This document shows positions 9,215 to 18,800 of a stretch of DNA of 64,000 nucleotides, piece by piece. Made by a program: the position numbers and the translations under genes. The stretch's first letter is position 1. The number at the start of each line of letters is the position of its first letter. This DNA comes from Palsa-147 sp049279675 (lineage in GTDB: Bacteria > Acidobacteriota > Terriglobia > Acidiferrales > UBA7541), in assembly GCA_049279675.1 (NCBI GenBank), contig JBAPOP010000076.1, forward strand, positions 59,432 through 123,431, in the 5' to 3' direction. The notes under the pieces are model-generated. The model did no database searches. It saw nothing but the letters and a program-made list of their open reading frames with translations, and was not told the origin of the DNA.

Positions 9215-9546
9215 TGTCGGAGCATGTCGTACCGGTTCGATTGTATGTGAGTGTGTTCGTGGCGCTTCTGTGCCTCACGGCTTTGACGACTGGCGTCGCC
9301 TATATCGATCTCGGCGCGTTCAATACCGTGGCGGCGCTTGCGATCGCCGGCGTGAAAATGCTTCTCGTCGTGCTGTTCTTCATGCATGTGAAGTACAGCT
9401 CTGGATTGACGAAAATCATCGTTCTCGCGGCGATCTTCTGGCTCGCGCTGCTCATTTCGCTTACGCTGACGGACGTTATGACGCGGCAGTGGACGCCGAC
9501 GCCGAGCGGATGGGGAACTTCGACGCCATCGAGTCAGAATCACTGA
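9214..9546 (+). CDS. ctaF: Cytochrome c oxidase subunit IV (caa3 small membrane subunit)
   Basis: A 110-residue protein with three hydrophobic helices, translated from the ATG at 9214 that overlaps the stop of subunit III. The stretch AGVKMLLVVLFFMHVKYSSG is the hallmark of the bacterial COX4/CyoD-like subunit. It closes the respiratory operon; only 42 bases separate it from the convergent small gene at 9589. The polar Ser/Thr/Pro tail after the last helix is typical of the family. Confidence 0.9.
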   Translation: MSEHVVPVRLYVSVFVALLCLTALTTGVAYIDLGAFNTVAALAIAGVKMLLVVLFFMHVKYSSGLTKIIVLAAIFWLALLISLTLTDVMTRQWTPTPSGWGTSTPSSQNH

Positions 9547-9588
9547 TTCGTTTCGCGAGTAACCCTCAAATTCCGTTCTCGATACTCT

Positions 9589-9876
9589 CTATTCGGGCGT
9601 GGCCACCGGCGGGGATATTTGCACGTATCCCGTCATCGGCGCGCCGATTTTCTTGCAGGCTTTTATTTCCTCGGAATTGGGATCGAGCGTGGACAAGGAA
9701 TATCCGAGGACGATTTTCTGTTTTTTGGATTGGCGCTGCTCGTGCACTGAATCGGTGTCGAAGCAGTAAGAAACGCGAATGAAAGTTTGCGGCGATGTGT
9801 CGGCACCTTTGACCGACCGCCCAACATAACTTGCGAGGACCAAGAGAATCATCAAAGCAATCAGCGTTTGTTTCAT
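9589..9876 (-). CDS. Small secreted protein, unknown function
   Basis: A 95-residue protein with a convincing signal peptide (MKQTLIALMILLVLASYVG, cleavage likely near SVKGA) and a short mature part containing two cysteines (in VSYCFDTD and EIKACKKIG) that could form a disulfide. A purine-rich site (AAAGGGAAAG) lies just upstream of the ATG. I do not recognise the family. It is convergent with the oxidase operon. It could be a short periplasmic protein; a chance frame is less likely given the signal peptide and ribosome site together. Confidence 0.55.
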   Translation of the reverse strand: MKQTLIALMILLVLASYVGRSVKGADTSPQTFIRVSYCFDTDSVHEQRQSKKQKIVLGYSLSTLDPNSEEIKACKKIGAPMTGYVQISPPVATPE

Positions 9877-10164
9877 GCTTTCCCTTTCTGTTTCGGGCGC
9901 GGCGATGCAGATCGAATCGCCAGCTTTGCGCCGTTGCGTGTGCCCGGCTCGGGCATCTCGGCCGTGCGAATTCTAACATTGGAAATGCGGACTTAAAGTG
10001 CGACGCTCTTGCGCGCCCGATTGAGTTCCGGGCGTTTCTCCGGTAACCTCCCCGTCCAGCGTTCCTTGGGCGTTCCATAGGCGTTCCTGAAGGCCGCATC
10101 TGGATGTAAGCGAAATGCGATGCGGCGGAGGCGTGCGCGATTGTTCCACGGATTTTCGCAGTTG

Positions 10165-11412
10165 ATGCCGCCGGAAGCGGCGAAGCTCACGCTGGCGTTC
10201 ATTCTTTCTTTTCTGATTGGCCTCGAGCGCGAAGAGCATAAGACCGGAGCCGGCGGTTCCACTTTCGGCGGAGTTCGAACGTTCCCGCTGATTGGATTGC
10301 TCGGTTTCGCGCTTGCGGAGTTCGCTCCCACTTCAGCGGGCCCGATGATGGTCGGCTTCGCGGTTGTCGGCGCATTCCTTTGGCTCTCGTATCAACACAA
10401 AATCCAGCGCGCGGAAGCTGCCGGCGCGACCACTGAAGTTTCCGGCCTAACGACATTTGTGGTGGGCGCTCTCGTGGCGCGCGAGCAATTCTGGCTCGCC
10501 ACGACGCTCACCGTGATCGCTCTACTGCTGCTCGAATTAAAGACGTTCCTTGAAGGTCTTTCGACGCGGGTTCCCTCCGAAGAGATATTCACGTTCACGA
10601 AATTCTTGCTTCTCACCGCCGTGATTCTGCCGGTCGTCAGCGATCAGACGTACGGCCCGTTCGGATTCAACCCGTTCAAGGCGTGGCTTGTCGTCGTCGC
10701 GGTGAGCGCAATTTCGTATGCGAGCTACCTGATCCAATTGCGGACGACGGGGAAGGGCGGAATCCTTCTCGCGGCGATTCTCGGCGGGGTCTATTCGTCT
10801 ACAGTCGCGACGGTCGTGCTGGCAAAAAGAGCGAGAGAAGAAAAGCGCCCACATTTATTTTCCGGGTCGACTCTTATCGCTTCGAGCGTCGCGTATGCGC
10901 GGCTGATTGTGCTGGTGGCGCTGTTCAGCCGCACGTTGGCCGCGAAACTGGCGCTGTGGTTCATCGCGTTCACGGTTGTTGGGACATTGTTCGGCTGGTT
11001 CTGGACGACGCGGCGCGAACCGGAAACTGGCGAGGTCAAGAGCCAGGTGGTCGCGAAGAATCCTTTGGAGTTGAGCGCCGCGTTCTTATTCGCGCTGCTC
11101 TTCGTGGTGATGCTTGCATTGACGCATTATGCGGTTGTCACGCTGGGCAGCGCAGGCGTGTATGCGCTCGCCGCCCTCACGGGATTTACAGATATCGCTC
11201 CGTTCGTTCTTGGATTGGCGAACACCGTCGGCACGACGACTCCAGTCAATCTCGCGGCGTCAGCAATCGTTGTGGCGATGGCGAGCAACAGCGTCGTCAA
11301 AGCCGGGTATGCCTATGCGTTTTCCGATCGGAAGACGGGAACTCAGAGCGCGGTACTTTTGGTGGTTTTCTCGCTCGTCGGGTTGCTGCCGCTCTTTTGG
11401 ATTGCGCGATAG
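10165..11412 (+). CDS. MgtC/SapB-DUF4010 family membrane protein
   Basis: A 415-residue polytopic membrane protein. The N-terminus (LAFILSFLIGLEREE) matches the MgtC/SapB family, with the conserved GGVRTFPLIGLLGF loop shortly after. The remainder, from about residue 170, is the DUF4010 part with ILLAAILGGVYSSTVATVVLA and repeated glycine-rich helices. MgtC-like proteins are tied to Mg2+ limitation, but the fused DUF4010 type has no assigned substrate, so a transporter or channel role is inference. I prefer the ATG at 10165 to the upstream one at 10120, which would add an Arg-rich leader unlike the family. Confidence 0.82.
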   Translation: MPPEAAKLTLAFILSFLIGLEREEHKTGAGGSTFGGVRTFPLIGLLGFALAEFAPTSAGPMMVGFAVVGAFLWLSYQHKIQRAEAAGATTEVSGLTTFVVGALVAREQFWLATTLTVIALLLLELKTFLEGLSTRVPSEEIFTFTKFLLLTAVILPVVSDQTYGPFGFNPFKAWLVVVAVSAISYASYLIQLRTTGKGGILLAAILGGVYSSTVATVVLAKRAREEKRPHLFSGSTLIASSVAYARLIVLVALFSRTLAAKLALWFIAFTVVGTLFGWFWTTRREPETGEVKSQVVAKNPLELSAAFLFALLFVVMLALTHYAVVTLGSAGVYALAALTGFTDIAPFVLGLANTVGTTTPVNLAASAIVVAMASNSVVKAGYAYAFSDRKTGTQSAVLLVVFSLVGLLPLFWIAR

Positions 11413-11421
11413 CAGCGTACG

Positions 11422-11925
11422 TTACTTGGATCTTCTAGGAATTCCGTTCGCGCGCTGGGCCTTTTGTTCACGCCACTCCATCCACGTCAGATAAATCAGA
11501 GCGACATCGAAAATCGTGAGAAGCAAAAGCACGATCGAATGCGTGTGTGCGAACCGGTACATTTGATACGCGCTGAAGGCGGCGAGCACGACGATCGTCA
11601 GCGGGTAGGCCCACAGCGCGTTCATCCACAGTGCTACTACGAGAATCACTTTCGTGAGGCCGTGGGAAAGTAGATAAAGAGACGCAAACAATTTATTGCC
11701 GCTGAGCAATTTCTCCGATACACGAAGCACGTGAATGGCGACGAAATCGTGAGGATCGCGCGAAAGTTCGTGTTGCGAGAGCATTGCGACAATCGCATTC
11801 ACCTTCGACGCGGGAAAGAGCAAGAACAGCACGCCGCCGATCGTTTCCAGCACGCCGTCGAATCCTTTGACGGTGATGCCGGTTCGAAAAGTGCATTTGA
11901 GGATAGTCCTGCCTAGCGGCTTCAT
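11422..11925 (-). CDS. DUF2127 family membrane protein
   Basis: A 167-residue integral membrane protein with four hydrophobic segments. GVLETIGGVLFLLFPAS, LLSHGLTKVILVVALW and YPLTIVVLAAFSAYQMYRF are the typical phrases of the DUF2127 family, whose function is unknown. It ends 10 bases from the end of the convergent MgtC-like gene and starts about 30 bases after the minus-strand beta-ketoacyl synthase stop, so it could share that transcript, though no overlap demands it. Confidence 0.8.
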   Translation of the reverse strand: MKPLGRTILKCTFRTGITVKGFDGVLETIGGVLFLLFPASKVNAIVAMLSQHELSRDPHDFVAIHVLRVSEKLLSGNKLFASLYLLSHGLTKVILVVALWMNALWAYPLTIVVLAAFSAYQMYRFAHTHSIVLLLLTIFDVALIYLTWMEWREQKAQRANGIPRRSK

Positions 11926-11956
11926 AGGGGAATCACGCGTTCGGTGTCTCGGCTCT

Positions 11957-13174
11957 TCAGCGTGAAGCGCGGAAGGCGAGCACGGCGTTCAATCCGCCAA
12001 AGGCGAACGAATTCGATAGAGCGTATTCAACGCGAGCGGCGCGCGGCTGATTCGGAATGTAATCGAGATCGCATTCCGGATCGGCTTCGGTGAAATTTGC
12101 GGTGGGCGGCAGGATGCCGTCCTTGAGAGCCATGATCGTGGCGATAGACTCGATGGCCCCAGCGGCGCCGAGCGCGTGGCCGTGCATCGATTTCGTCGAG
12201 CTGACGGCGAGGCGCTTGGCATGCGCGCCGAATACTTCGTGGATCGCGCGCGTTTCGGTTGGATCGTTTCCCGGCGTGCCCGTGCCGTGCGCATTGATAT
12301 AGCCGAACTGTTCAGGCGCGAGATTCGCATCTTTCAGCGCCGAGCGCATCGCGCGCGCGGGGCCCGCGACCGTTGGCTGAGTGACGTGATGGGCGTCCGA
12401 CGACATTCCGAAGCCGGCAATTTCAGCGTAAATTTTCGCGCCGCGCGCACTTGCCGCTTCGAGCGGCTCGAGTATGAGCACTGCGCCGCCTTCTCCGAGA
12501 ACCATTCCGCGGCGGTCCTTGCAGAATGGGCGGCACGTATCCGGCGCCATGACGCGCATGGCTTCCCACGCTTTCAGCAATCCGAGGCCGAAGGGCGCTT
12601 CGCTTCCGCCGGTGAATGCGAGATCGGCATCGCCGCGCCGCACCATCTGGAACGCGAGGCCAATCGCATGATTCGACGACGAGCACGCGGTGGAAATTGC
12701 AAAAGCCGGCCCCGTGATTCCGAATTCCATGCAGACTTGACTTGCTCCGGCGTTGACCATCGCGCGCGGAATGATCAGCGGATGGACGCGGCCTCGGCGA
12801 TGAAGGTAAAGATCCTCGAACCCAGCCTCCTGCGTGGATTGTCCGCCGGTTCCGGTTCCCAGAACGACCGCGGTTCGTTCGCAGAGTTCCGGCGAGAGCG
12901 TCGCGCCGGAATCTGTGATAGCTTCGCGCGCGGCGATCACCGCGAATTGCGCGAAACGGTCGAGATGATCCTGCCGGCTTCCGGGAAAATGTGTGCCGGG
13001 ATCGTAGCCGCGTACTTCCGCGGCATTGTGAAATCGAAGAGTGGATGTATCGACGGAGGTAATTGGGCCAATCGCGGGAATGCCGCGCTGAATCGAGCCC
13101 CAGGCTTCCTTCACATTGAGTCCCGCGGCGCAGATGATTCCGACGCCCGTGACTGCGACTCTGCGATCCGGCAT
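11957..13174 (-). CDS. fabF: Beta-ketoacyl-ACP synthase II-like (KAS/FabF family)
   Basis: A 405-residue condensing enzyme with the complete Cys-His-His triad: Cys164 in STACSSSNHA, His in NAHGTGTPGND (near 304) and His in STKSMHGHALGAAG (near 337). It elongates acyl chains attached to an acyl carrier protein. It follows the ACP gene after only a few bases, so the two form a pair. Across the promoter gap lies a type III polyketide synthase, which needs acyl-thioester starters. A dedicated lipid or polyketide role is therefore as likely as housekeeping fatty-acid synthesis. There is no FabG, FabD or FabZ nearby. Confidence 0.9.
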   Translation of the reverse strand: MPDRRVAVTGVGIICAAGLNVKEAWGSIQRGIPAIGPITSVDTSTLRFHNAAEVRGYDPGTHFPGSRQDHLDRFAQFAVIAAREAITDSGATLSPELCERTAVVLGTGTGGQSTQEAGFEDLYLHRRGRVHPLIIPRAMVNAGASQVCMEFGITGPAFAISTACSSSNHAIGLAFQMVRRGDADLAFTGGSEAPFGLGLLKAWEAMRVMAPDTCRPFCKDRRGMVLGEGGAVLILEPLEAASARGAKIYAEIAGFGMSSDAHHVTQPTVAGPARAMRSALKDANLAPEQFGYINAHGTGTPGNDPTETRAIHEVFGAHAKRLAVSSTKSMHGHALGAAGAIESIATIMALKDGILPPTANFTEADPECDLDYIPNQPRAARVEYALSNSFAFGGLNAVLAFRASR

Positions 13175-13177
13175 CCG

Positions 13178-13459
13178 CTAGTCCGCCGGCGCCGCAGACG
13201 GAGTGGAGGAACCGCTGCTATTGGCGTTCACAAGCTTGCGAATTCCTTCGACGATGTCGTTGACGGTGCGAATGTTCCGCGCTTCGTCGTCGGGAATCGA
13301 GATGTTGAATTTGCTTTCGAGTTCGAAGAGCAATGTGAAGGTGTCGAGCGAATCAATTCCAAGTTCTTGGAGGGGAGTTTCAAGCTTGATGCCTTCGGCG
13401 GGAATCCGCTTCACGGAGGCGAGCGTGGCGATTACGTTTTCGGCGATCGTGTCAGACAT
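13178..13459 (-). CDS. Acyl carrier protein
   Basis: A 93-residue ACP with the phosphopantetheine site LGIDSLD (Ser37) and the acidic helix II that follows (TFTLLFELESKF). The reading frame continues upstream to 13531, but the ATG at 13459 has a GAGGG ribosome site and gives a normal ACP N-terminus. The C-terminus has a low-complexity Ser/Ala/Pro tail (SSGSSTPSAAPAD) not usual in housekeeping AcpP. It lies three bases before the beta-ketoacyl synthase, suggesting a specialised carrier-synthase pair. Confidence 0.9.
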   Translation of the reverse strand: MSDTIAENVIATLASVKRIPAEGIKLETPLQELGIDSLDTFTLLFELESKFNISIPDDEARNIRTVNDIVEGIRKLVNANSSGSSTPSAAPAD

Positions 13460-14027
13460 CCGAAGAACCCTCGGGCTTTGCGAAATTCGACTGTATGACT
13501 GGATTGACTCACGGCGTCTGGCCGGAATCAACTTCCATGCGTATCAGTGCCTGAACTTCCGTCAAGAACCGTAGCCGAAAGCGCAGGCAATTGCAAACGT
13601 CGCCATACGGGGACTGCGCGAAGAATTAGGATACCGCATCTTGGGGACGGGTGCTCATCCGCGCGTGGGGTCCCCGAGGCAGGGGCCTCGGGGCTCCGAT
13701 TAAAGAAATAAGGAGGGCGTACAAACTACTTCCAGAACCTGGAGGCCCCTGCCTCCGGGTTCCGGCTCGAGCCCAAGGGAGTTCGCAGACGACGTTGAGG
13801 TTCTCGTACGAAACAGGGAACTACCGAAAGTAAATCGCATGAACTCAGTGCCGAATTTGGTATTCTTGCTGATTCTTGCGGGTAGGGGGAACCCACCTTT
13901 GTCCTGGCGGACTCCTCGGCTGTAGACATGAGTGTCGCATGAGCGGGATGGCGCCGCGTCGGCCTGGCAACGATTGGCGGCGAATCGCGAGAACTCTGTA
14001 GAATCGCGTTTTCTTGGAGACTACTGG
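13460..14027. other. Divergent intergenic region with two related hairpins
   Basis: 568 bases between the ACP gene (minus) and the type III polyketide synthase (plus) with no supportable gene. It must hold both promoters. A weak sigma70-like pair for the plus gene is TTGGCG at 13974 and TAGAAT at 13999, spacer 19 bases, with GGAG before the ATG at 14028. Two GC-rich hairpins with complementary loops occupy 13671-13694 and 13737-13760 (separate entry). The short ORFs here have no recognisable protein. Confidence 0.6.
13671..13760. repeat. Inverted pair of REP-like hairpins
   Basis: First hairpin: CCCCGAGGC-AGGG-GCCTCGGGG at 13672-13693. Second hairpin: GGAGGC-CCCT-GCCTCC at 13741-13756. The reverse complement of the second (CCGGAGGCAGGGGCCTCC) matches the core of the first, so this is one element present twice in opposite orientations about 45 bases apart, as in the paired REP arrangement of other bacteria. 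The spacer is AT-richer than its surroundings. Confidence 0.65.
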
Positions 14028-15113
14028 ATGACATCGGCAGAGCATTTATCCGGGAATGGCCGGCAGCCGGCGATAGTGGCGACGTCCACAGCTGTTCCCG
14101 GGCATCTCGTGTCCCGCGAGCAGGTGAAGGCGCATATGCAGCGCGTTTTTCTGCTGGATGGCGCGCGCCTCGACGGCATGATGTCGATCGTTGACAACTC
14201 CTTTGTGAAGCAGCGCTACACGATCTTTCCGCTTGAATACACGATTGAGCCGCGGCCTCTTACGCAGACGAATCTCGAGTACCAGGAACACGCCATCAAG
14301 CTCGGCGAGCAGGTGACAAAGGATTGTCTTGAGCGCGCGGGGATGAAGCCTGAGGACATCGACTGGATCATCACCGTCTCTTGCACGGGCTTCATGATTC
14401 CATCGCTCGAAGCCTACCTCATTGAGAACATGGGTTTCCGCCGGGATGTTCGGCGCCTGCCGATAACAGAACTCGGTTGCGCGGCCGGGGCTGCCGCATT
14501 TGCGCGGGCACATGAATTCCTGAAGGCAGGCCCGGGGAAGAATGTTCTGCTGGTCGCCGTTGAACTGCCGAGTCTCACGTTTCAGCGGCGCAGTTTCACT
14601 CAGGCGAACATCATCTCGAGCATCCTCTTCGGAGACGGCGCTGCGGCGGCAATTATTTCGAGCGAGCCGCGAAACGGCCCTCAGATTCTTGCCACCGAAA
14701 CGTACCTGTTTCCGAAATCTCACGACGCGATGGGATTCGACCTTAGGGAAGACGGATTTCATATCTTCCTCTCAAAGGACGTTCCGGACTTGATTCGAGG
14801 AAAGATCAAAGGGCTCGTTGACAGTTTCCTATTACGACAGAAGCTCGAACGGAAAGACATCGCTGCATTCGTGCTGCATCCCGGCGGGCGAAAGCTCATG
14901 GATTACATGGAAGAAGAGCTCAGCCTCTGCCGCCACAAGACGGAGCCGTCGTGGGACGTGCTGAGCGAGTACGGAAATTTGTCGAGCGCTTCGGTTTTGT
15001 TCGTTCTCGACGATTGGCTTAAGAAGAAGCATGTCGCGGACGGACAATACGGATTGATGGCTGCGTTTGGCCCTGGATTCAGCGCCGAACTTCTCCTCCT
15101 TCGCTGGGCGTAA
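14028..15113 (+). CDS. Type III polyketide synthase (chalcone/stilbene synthase-like)
   Basis: A 361-residue homodimer-type condensing enzyme. Its catalytic triad is Cys151 (TELGCAAGAA), His284 (FVLHPGG) and Asn317 (YGNLSSAS), with the family C-terminus MAAFGPGFSAELLLLRW. Type III synthases extend acyl-CoA starters with malonyl-CoA to pyrones, resorcinols or phloroglucinols. The frame opens at 13932, but the ATG at 14028 has a GGAG site and gives the usual length. The next gene, seven bases on, is a methyltransferase, the same arrangement as the Bacillus bpsA-bpsB pair that makes alkylpyrones and their methyl ethers. Product identity here is inference. Confidence 0.93.
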   Translation: MTSAEHLSGNGRQPAIVATSTAVPGHLVSREQVKAHMQRVFLLDGARLDGMMSIVDNSFVKQRYTIFPLEYTIEPRPLTQTNLEYQEHAIKLGEQVTKDCLERAGMKPEDIDWIITVSCTGFMIPSLEAYLIENMGFRRDVRRLPITELGCAAGAAAFARAHEFLKAGPGKNVLLVAVELPSLTFQRRSFTQANIISSILFGDGAAAAIISSEPRNGPQILATETYLFPKSHDAMGFDLREDGFHIFLSKDVPDLIRGKIKGLVDSFLLRQKLERKDIAAFVLHPGGRKLMDYMEEELSLCRHKTEPSWDVLSEYGNLSSASVLFVLDDWLKKKHVADGQYGLMAAFGPGFSAELLLLRWA

Positions 15114-15120
15114 GCAATTC

Positions 15121-15693
15121 ATGCCAACGAGCGTCATCGCTTACATCGTGCTTCTCGTTCTCGTAGGCGCTCTACGCCTCGGCGAGATGAAACTTTCCGC
15201 GCGCAATCAGCAACGGATGGCGAAGGCTGGCGTGGAAAAAGTCCGAGAGCCCGCGCTGCCGTGGATGATTTTTCTACACGTGGGAATTCTGATATCCGCG
15301 GGACTCGAAGTGCTGCTCCTCCACCGCCCGTTGATTCCCGCGCTCGCGATCGGCGCAGGGATCGTGTTTGCTGCCGCCAACTTGCTGCGGTGGTGGGTGA
15401 TTCGCACGATGGCGGATCATTGGAACGTTCAAGTGATGGCGTCAACCTCGCTGGGCGTGGTGACTACCGGGCCGTACAGATGGGTTCGTCATCCGAATTA
15501 TCTCGCGGTCGTTCTCGAATTGGTTTCTCTTCCGCTCATTTACACGGCATGGATTACTGCGATCTGGGGAACCCTCGCGTACATCTGGATTCTTCGAGTT
15601 CGAATTTCAGTCGAAGAAGGAATGCTGATGTCGAGCCCGGCCTACCGCGAGGCGATGGGCTCGAAGCCGCGTTTTCTTCCGGGCCTGTTTTAG
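15121..15693 (+). CDS. Isoprenylcysteine carboxyl methyltransferase-like membrane methyltransferase
   Basis: A 190-residue protein with four to five transmembrane helices and the ICMT/PEMT-family C-terminal signature GPYRWVRHPNYLAVVLEL, followed by RVSVEEGML-like acidic-basic segment (RVRISVEEGML) that contributes to the SAM site. Bacterial members next to type III synthases methylate the polyketide hydroxyl; this one starts seven bases after the synthase stop, so co-translation is likely. I start at the ATG at 15121 rather than 15067, which lies inside the synthase. Confidence 0.87.
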   Translation: MPTSVIAYIVLLVLVGALRLGEMKLSARNQQRMAKAGVEKVREPALPWMIFLHVGILISAGLEVLLLHRPLIPALAIGAGIVFAAANLLRWWVIRTMADHWNVQVMASTSLGVVTTGPYRWVRHPNYLAVVLELVSLPLIYTAWITAIWGTLAYIWILRVRISVEEGMLMSSPAYREAMGSKPRFLPGLF

Positions 15694-15821
15694 TGCAGGG
15701 CGGCATCGCGGCCGCCTCAACACATCCCCAGGCATAGAAAATTCGACGAACGAATGCCTTTATTTTTCTTATCCGCGAACGTACGCTTCTGTTTCTGCGT
15801 TTCGGGGAAGTCTCGAACATC

Positions 15822-18800
15822 GTGGGGGCTCGGTTGATATCGAAATTCACTATTGCGGTACTCGCGTCATGCTTGCTGCTGACGGCGGGCGTGGCGCGCG
15901 CCCAGCACGTAGATGAATCGCAACTTCAAGGCCTGAAATGGCGGCAGATCGGACCGTTCCGCGGCGGACGGTCGCTTACGGCCGTCGGAATTCCCGGAAA
16001 CTCCAGTGTTTTTTATTTTGGAGCCGTAGCCGGCGGCATTTGGAAAACGACAAACGGCGGGCTCACGTGGCTCCCGATCTTCGATAAAGAGCCGGTCTCT
16101 TCGATTGGAAGCATCGCCGTTGCGGAATCCGACCCGAACGTGATCTATGCCGGTTCAGGCGAGGCGTGCATCCGCGGAAATATTTCCTATGGCGATGGTG
16201 TCTATAAATCGCTCGACGCGGGGAAGACCTGGACGAATGTCGGGCTGAAGGACACGCGTCACATCGGCGCTGTCATCGTGGACCCTCACGACGCTGACAT
16301 CGTGTTTGTCGCAGCGCTCGGCCACGCATACGGCACGAACACCGAGCGCGGAATTTACCGCAGCCGCGACGGCGGAAAAACTTGGGACAAAGTTCTCTAC
16401 AAGGACGAAAAGACCGGCGGGATCGATATCGTCTTCGATCCGCAAAATTCCCACACTCTCTTTGCATCGATGTGGGAAGCGCATCGGACGCCATGGAGCC
16501 TCACGAGCGGCGGCCCCGGGAGCGGCCTCTACAAGTCCATTGACGATGGCACGACGTGGAAGCGCATCGAGGGCCACGGATTTCCCGAAGGAGTTCTTGG
16601 CCGAATCGGAGTTTCAGTTTCAGGCGCGGACTCGAACAGAATTTATGCCCTAGTCGAGGCGGCGAAGGGCGGCCTCTATCGATCGGAAGATGGCGGTGAT
16701 TCCTGGGAGCTGGTGAACGACGATCAGCGTTTCCGCCAGCGCGCCTGGTATTTCACTCACGTTTTTGCCGACCCGAAGAGCGTTGACACAGTCTATGTGC
16801 TCAATACCGGAATGTTTCGCTCGACGAACGGCGGAAAGGATTTCACGCGCATAACCGCGCCTCACGGAGATCATCACGATCTCTGGATCGATCCGACCGA
16901 TCCGAATCGCATGATCAACGCCAACGACGGCGGCGCGACGATTTCGAGCGACGGCGGCAAGACGTGGACGTCGATCATGAATCAGCCGACCGCGCAGTTC
17001 TATCACGTCGCCACGGATACGCGATTTCCGTATTTCGTTTACGGCGCGCAGCAGGACAACACTTCGATTGCCATCGCGAGCGACACAAATCACGGCAGCA
17101 TCGATCGCGAGGATTGGTATGACGTGGGCGGCGGCGAGAGCGGCTACATCGCGCCGGATCGGTCCAATCCCGACATCGTTTACGCCGGTGGCTACTTCGG
17201 AGGATTGACGCGCTTCGACAAGCGCACCGGCCAAATGCAGGAAGTTTCGCCGTGGCCCGATGACCCCGACGGAAATGGCGCGGCCGGCCTCAAGTACCGC
17301 TTCACCTGGACGCAGCCCATCGTGATTTCGCCGCACGATCCCAACACACTTTATTTTGCGGGGCAGGTGCTCTTCCGCTCGCAAGACGCGGGGATGAGCT
17401 GGACCGTGATCAGCCCCGATCTGAGCCGCAACGACAAGAGCAAGCAACAATCGTCGGGCGGTCCGATCACGCAGGATGATTCGAGCGCGGAATTCTACGA
17501 TCTCATTTTCACCGTGTCGGAATCGCCCGCGCAGAAAAATGTGATATGGGCGGGCACCGACGATGGGCTGGTTCACATCACGCGCGATGGAGGAATTCAC
17601 TGGACCAGCGTGACGCCGCCGGGAGTGCCGCCGTGGAGCCTCGTGAGCTTAATCGACGCTTCGTGGCACGACGGCGGAACAGCTTACGTCGCCGTGGACG
17701 CGCACAAGCTCGACGATCAGCACGCATACATTTTCCGAACGCACAAATATGGCGCTGTCTGGAAAGATATATCCGCCGGAATTCCTGAGGGCTCGTACGT
17801 TCATGCGGTGCGGGAAGATCCCGAGCATGGCGGATTGTTGTTCGCGGGGACGGAAACCGGCGTCTTCGTGTCGTTCGATGACGGTGAGCACTGGCAACCG
17901 CTGAAATTGAATTTGCCGACGACGCCCGTCCACGACCTTGCGATCAAAAACAGCGATCTCATCGTCGCGACGCACGGACGTTCGTTCTGGATTCTCGACG
18001 ACATTTCTCCCCTACGGCAACTTGAAGACATGCCTTCCGGCGCGAGCGCGTATCTTTTTAAGCCGCGCCCCGCAATTCGATTTCGCGCCGCCGGACAGAC
18101 TCCCGCGTCGCGGCTCGATCTCGAAGGGCAGACCGCCCCGCATGGCGCGACTCTTTACTATTGGCTGAAGGAAAAGCCGGGTGAGAAGGAAGAAGTGACA
18201 CTCGAGATTCTCGATTCGTCGGGAAACACGGTACGCAAATTTTCAAATCACGCCAAAAAAGAAGACGACAAGAAAGACCGCGAAGAAGACGAGCAGAACG
18301 AACCGGCGCAAGAAGTTCTGACGGTGGACGCGGGACTGAACCGGTTTGTTTGGGATTTGCGGTACGAAAAACCGCGCGAGATTCCGGGTGCGATCTACGA
18401 CGAGGGAGATCCTCTTGGCGCGCTGGCGCTTCCCGGAAACTATCAAGTGAAATTTACGGCCGGAGGAAGATCGCGCACCCAGCCGCTTGAAATTCGGCTC
18501 GATCCGCGCATCAAGATTGCCGATGCGGATCTCCAGAAACAATTTGATCTGGTAGCCAAGCTGCGCGACCTGATGGATCAAACGCACGCCGCGGTACTCC
18601 AGATGCGGGGCGTTCACGACCAACTGACCGCGCTCTCGAAGCGGCTCGAGAGCGACGAAGCCGCGCAGCCGATTCGCGACGCGGCGCACGACCTCGACAA
18701 GAAGATTTCAGAACTCGACGATCAAATCGCCGATAGCAAAGTGTCTGCGTCCGAAGAATTCCTAAATTATCCGATCGACTTGAATAGCAGGCTCGGCTAT

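Noticed and set aside
12176..13498. 440-codon plus-strand frame
   Set aside because: Antisense to the beta-ketoacyl synthase and ACP genes, which have clear catalytic motifs; Arg-rich composition typical of a shadow frame.
13726..14045. Minus-strand short frames upstream of the type III synthase
   Set aside because: Low-complexity translations over hairpins and the promoter region; no conserved protein.
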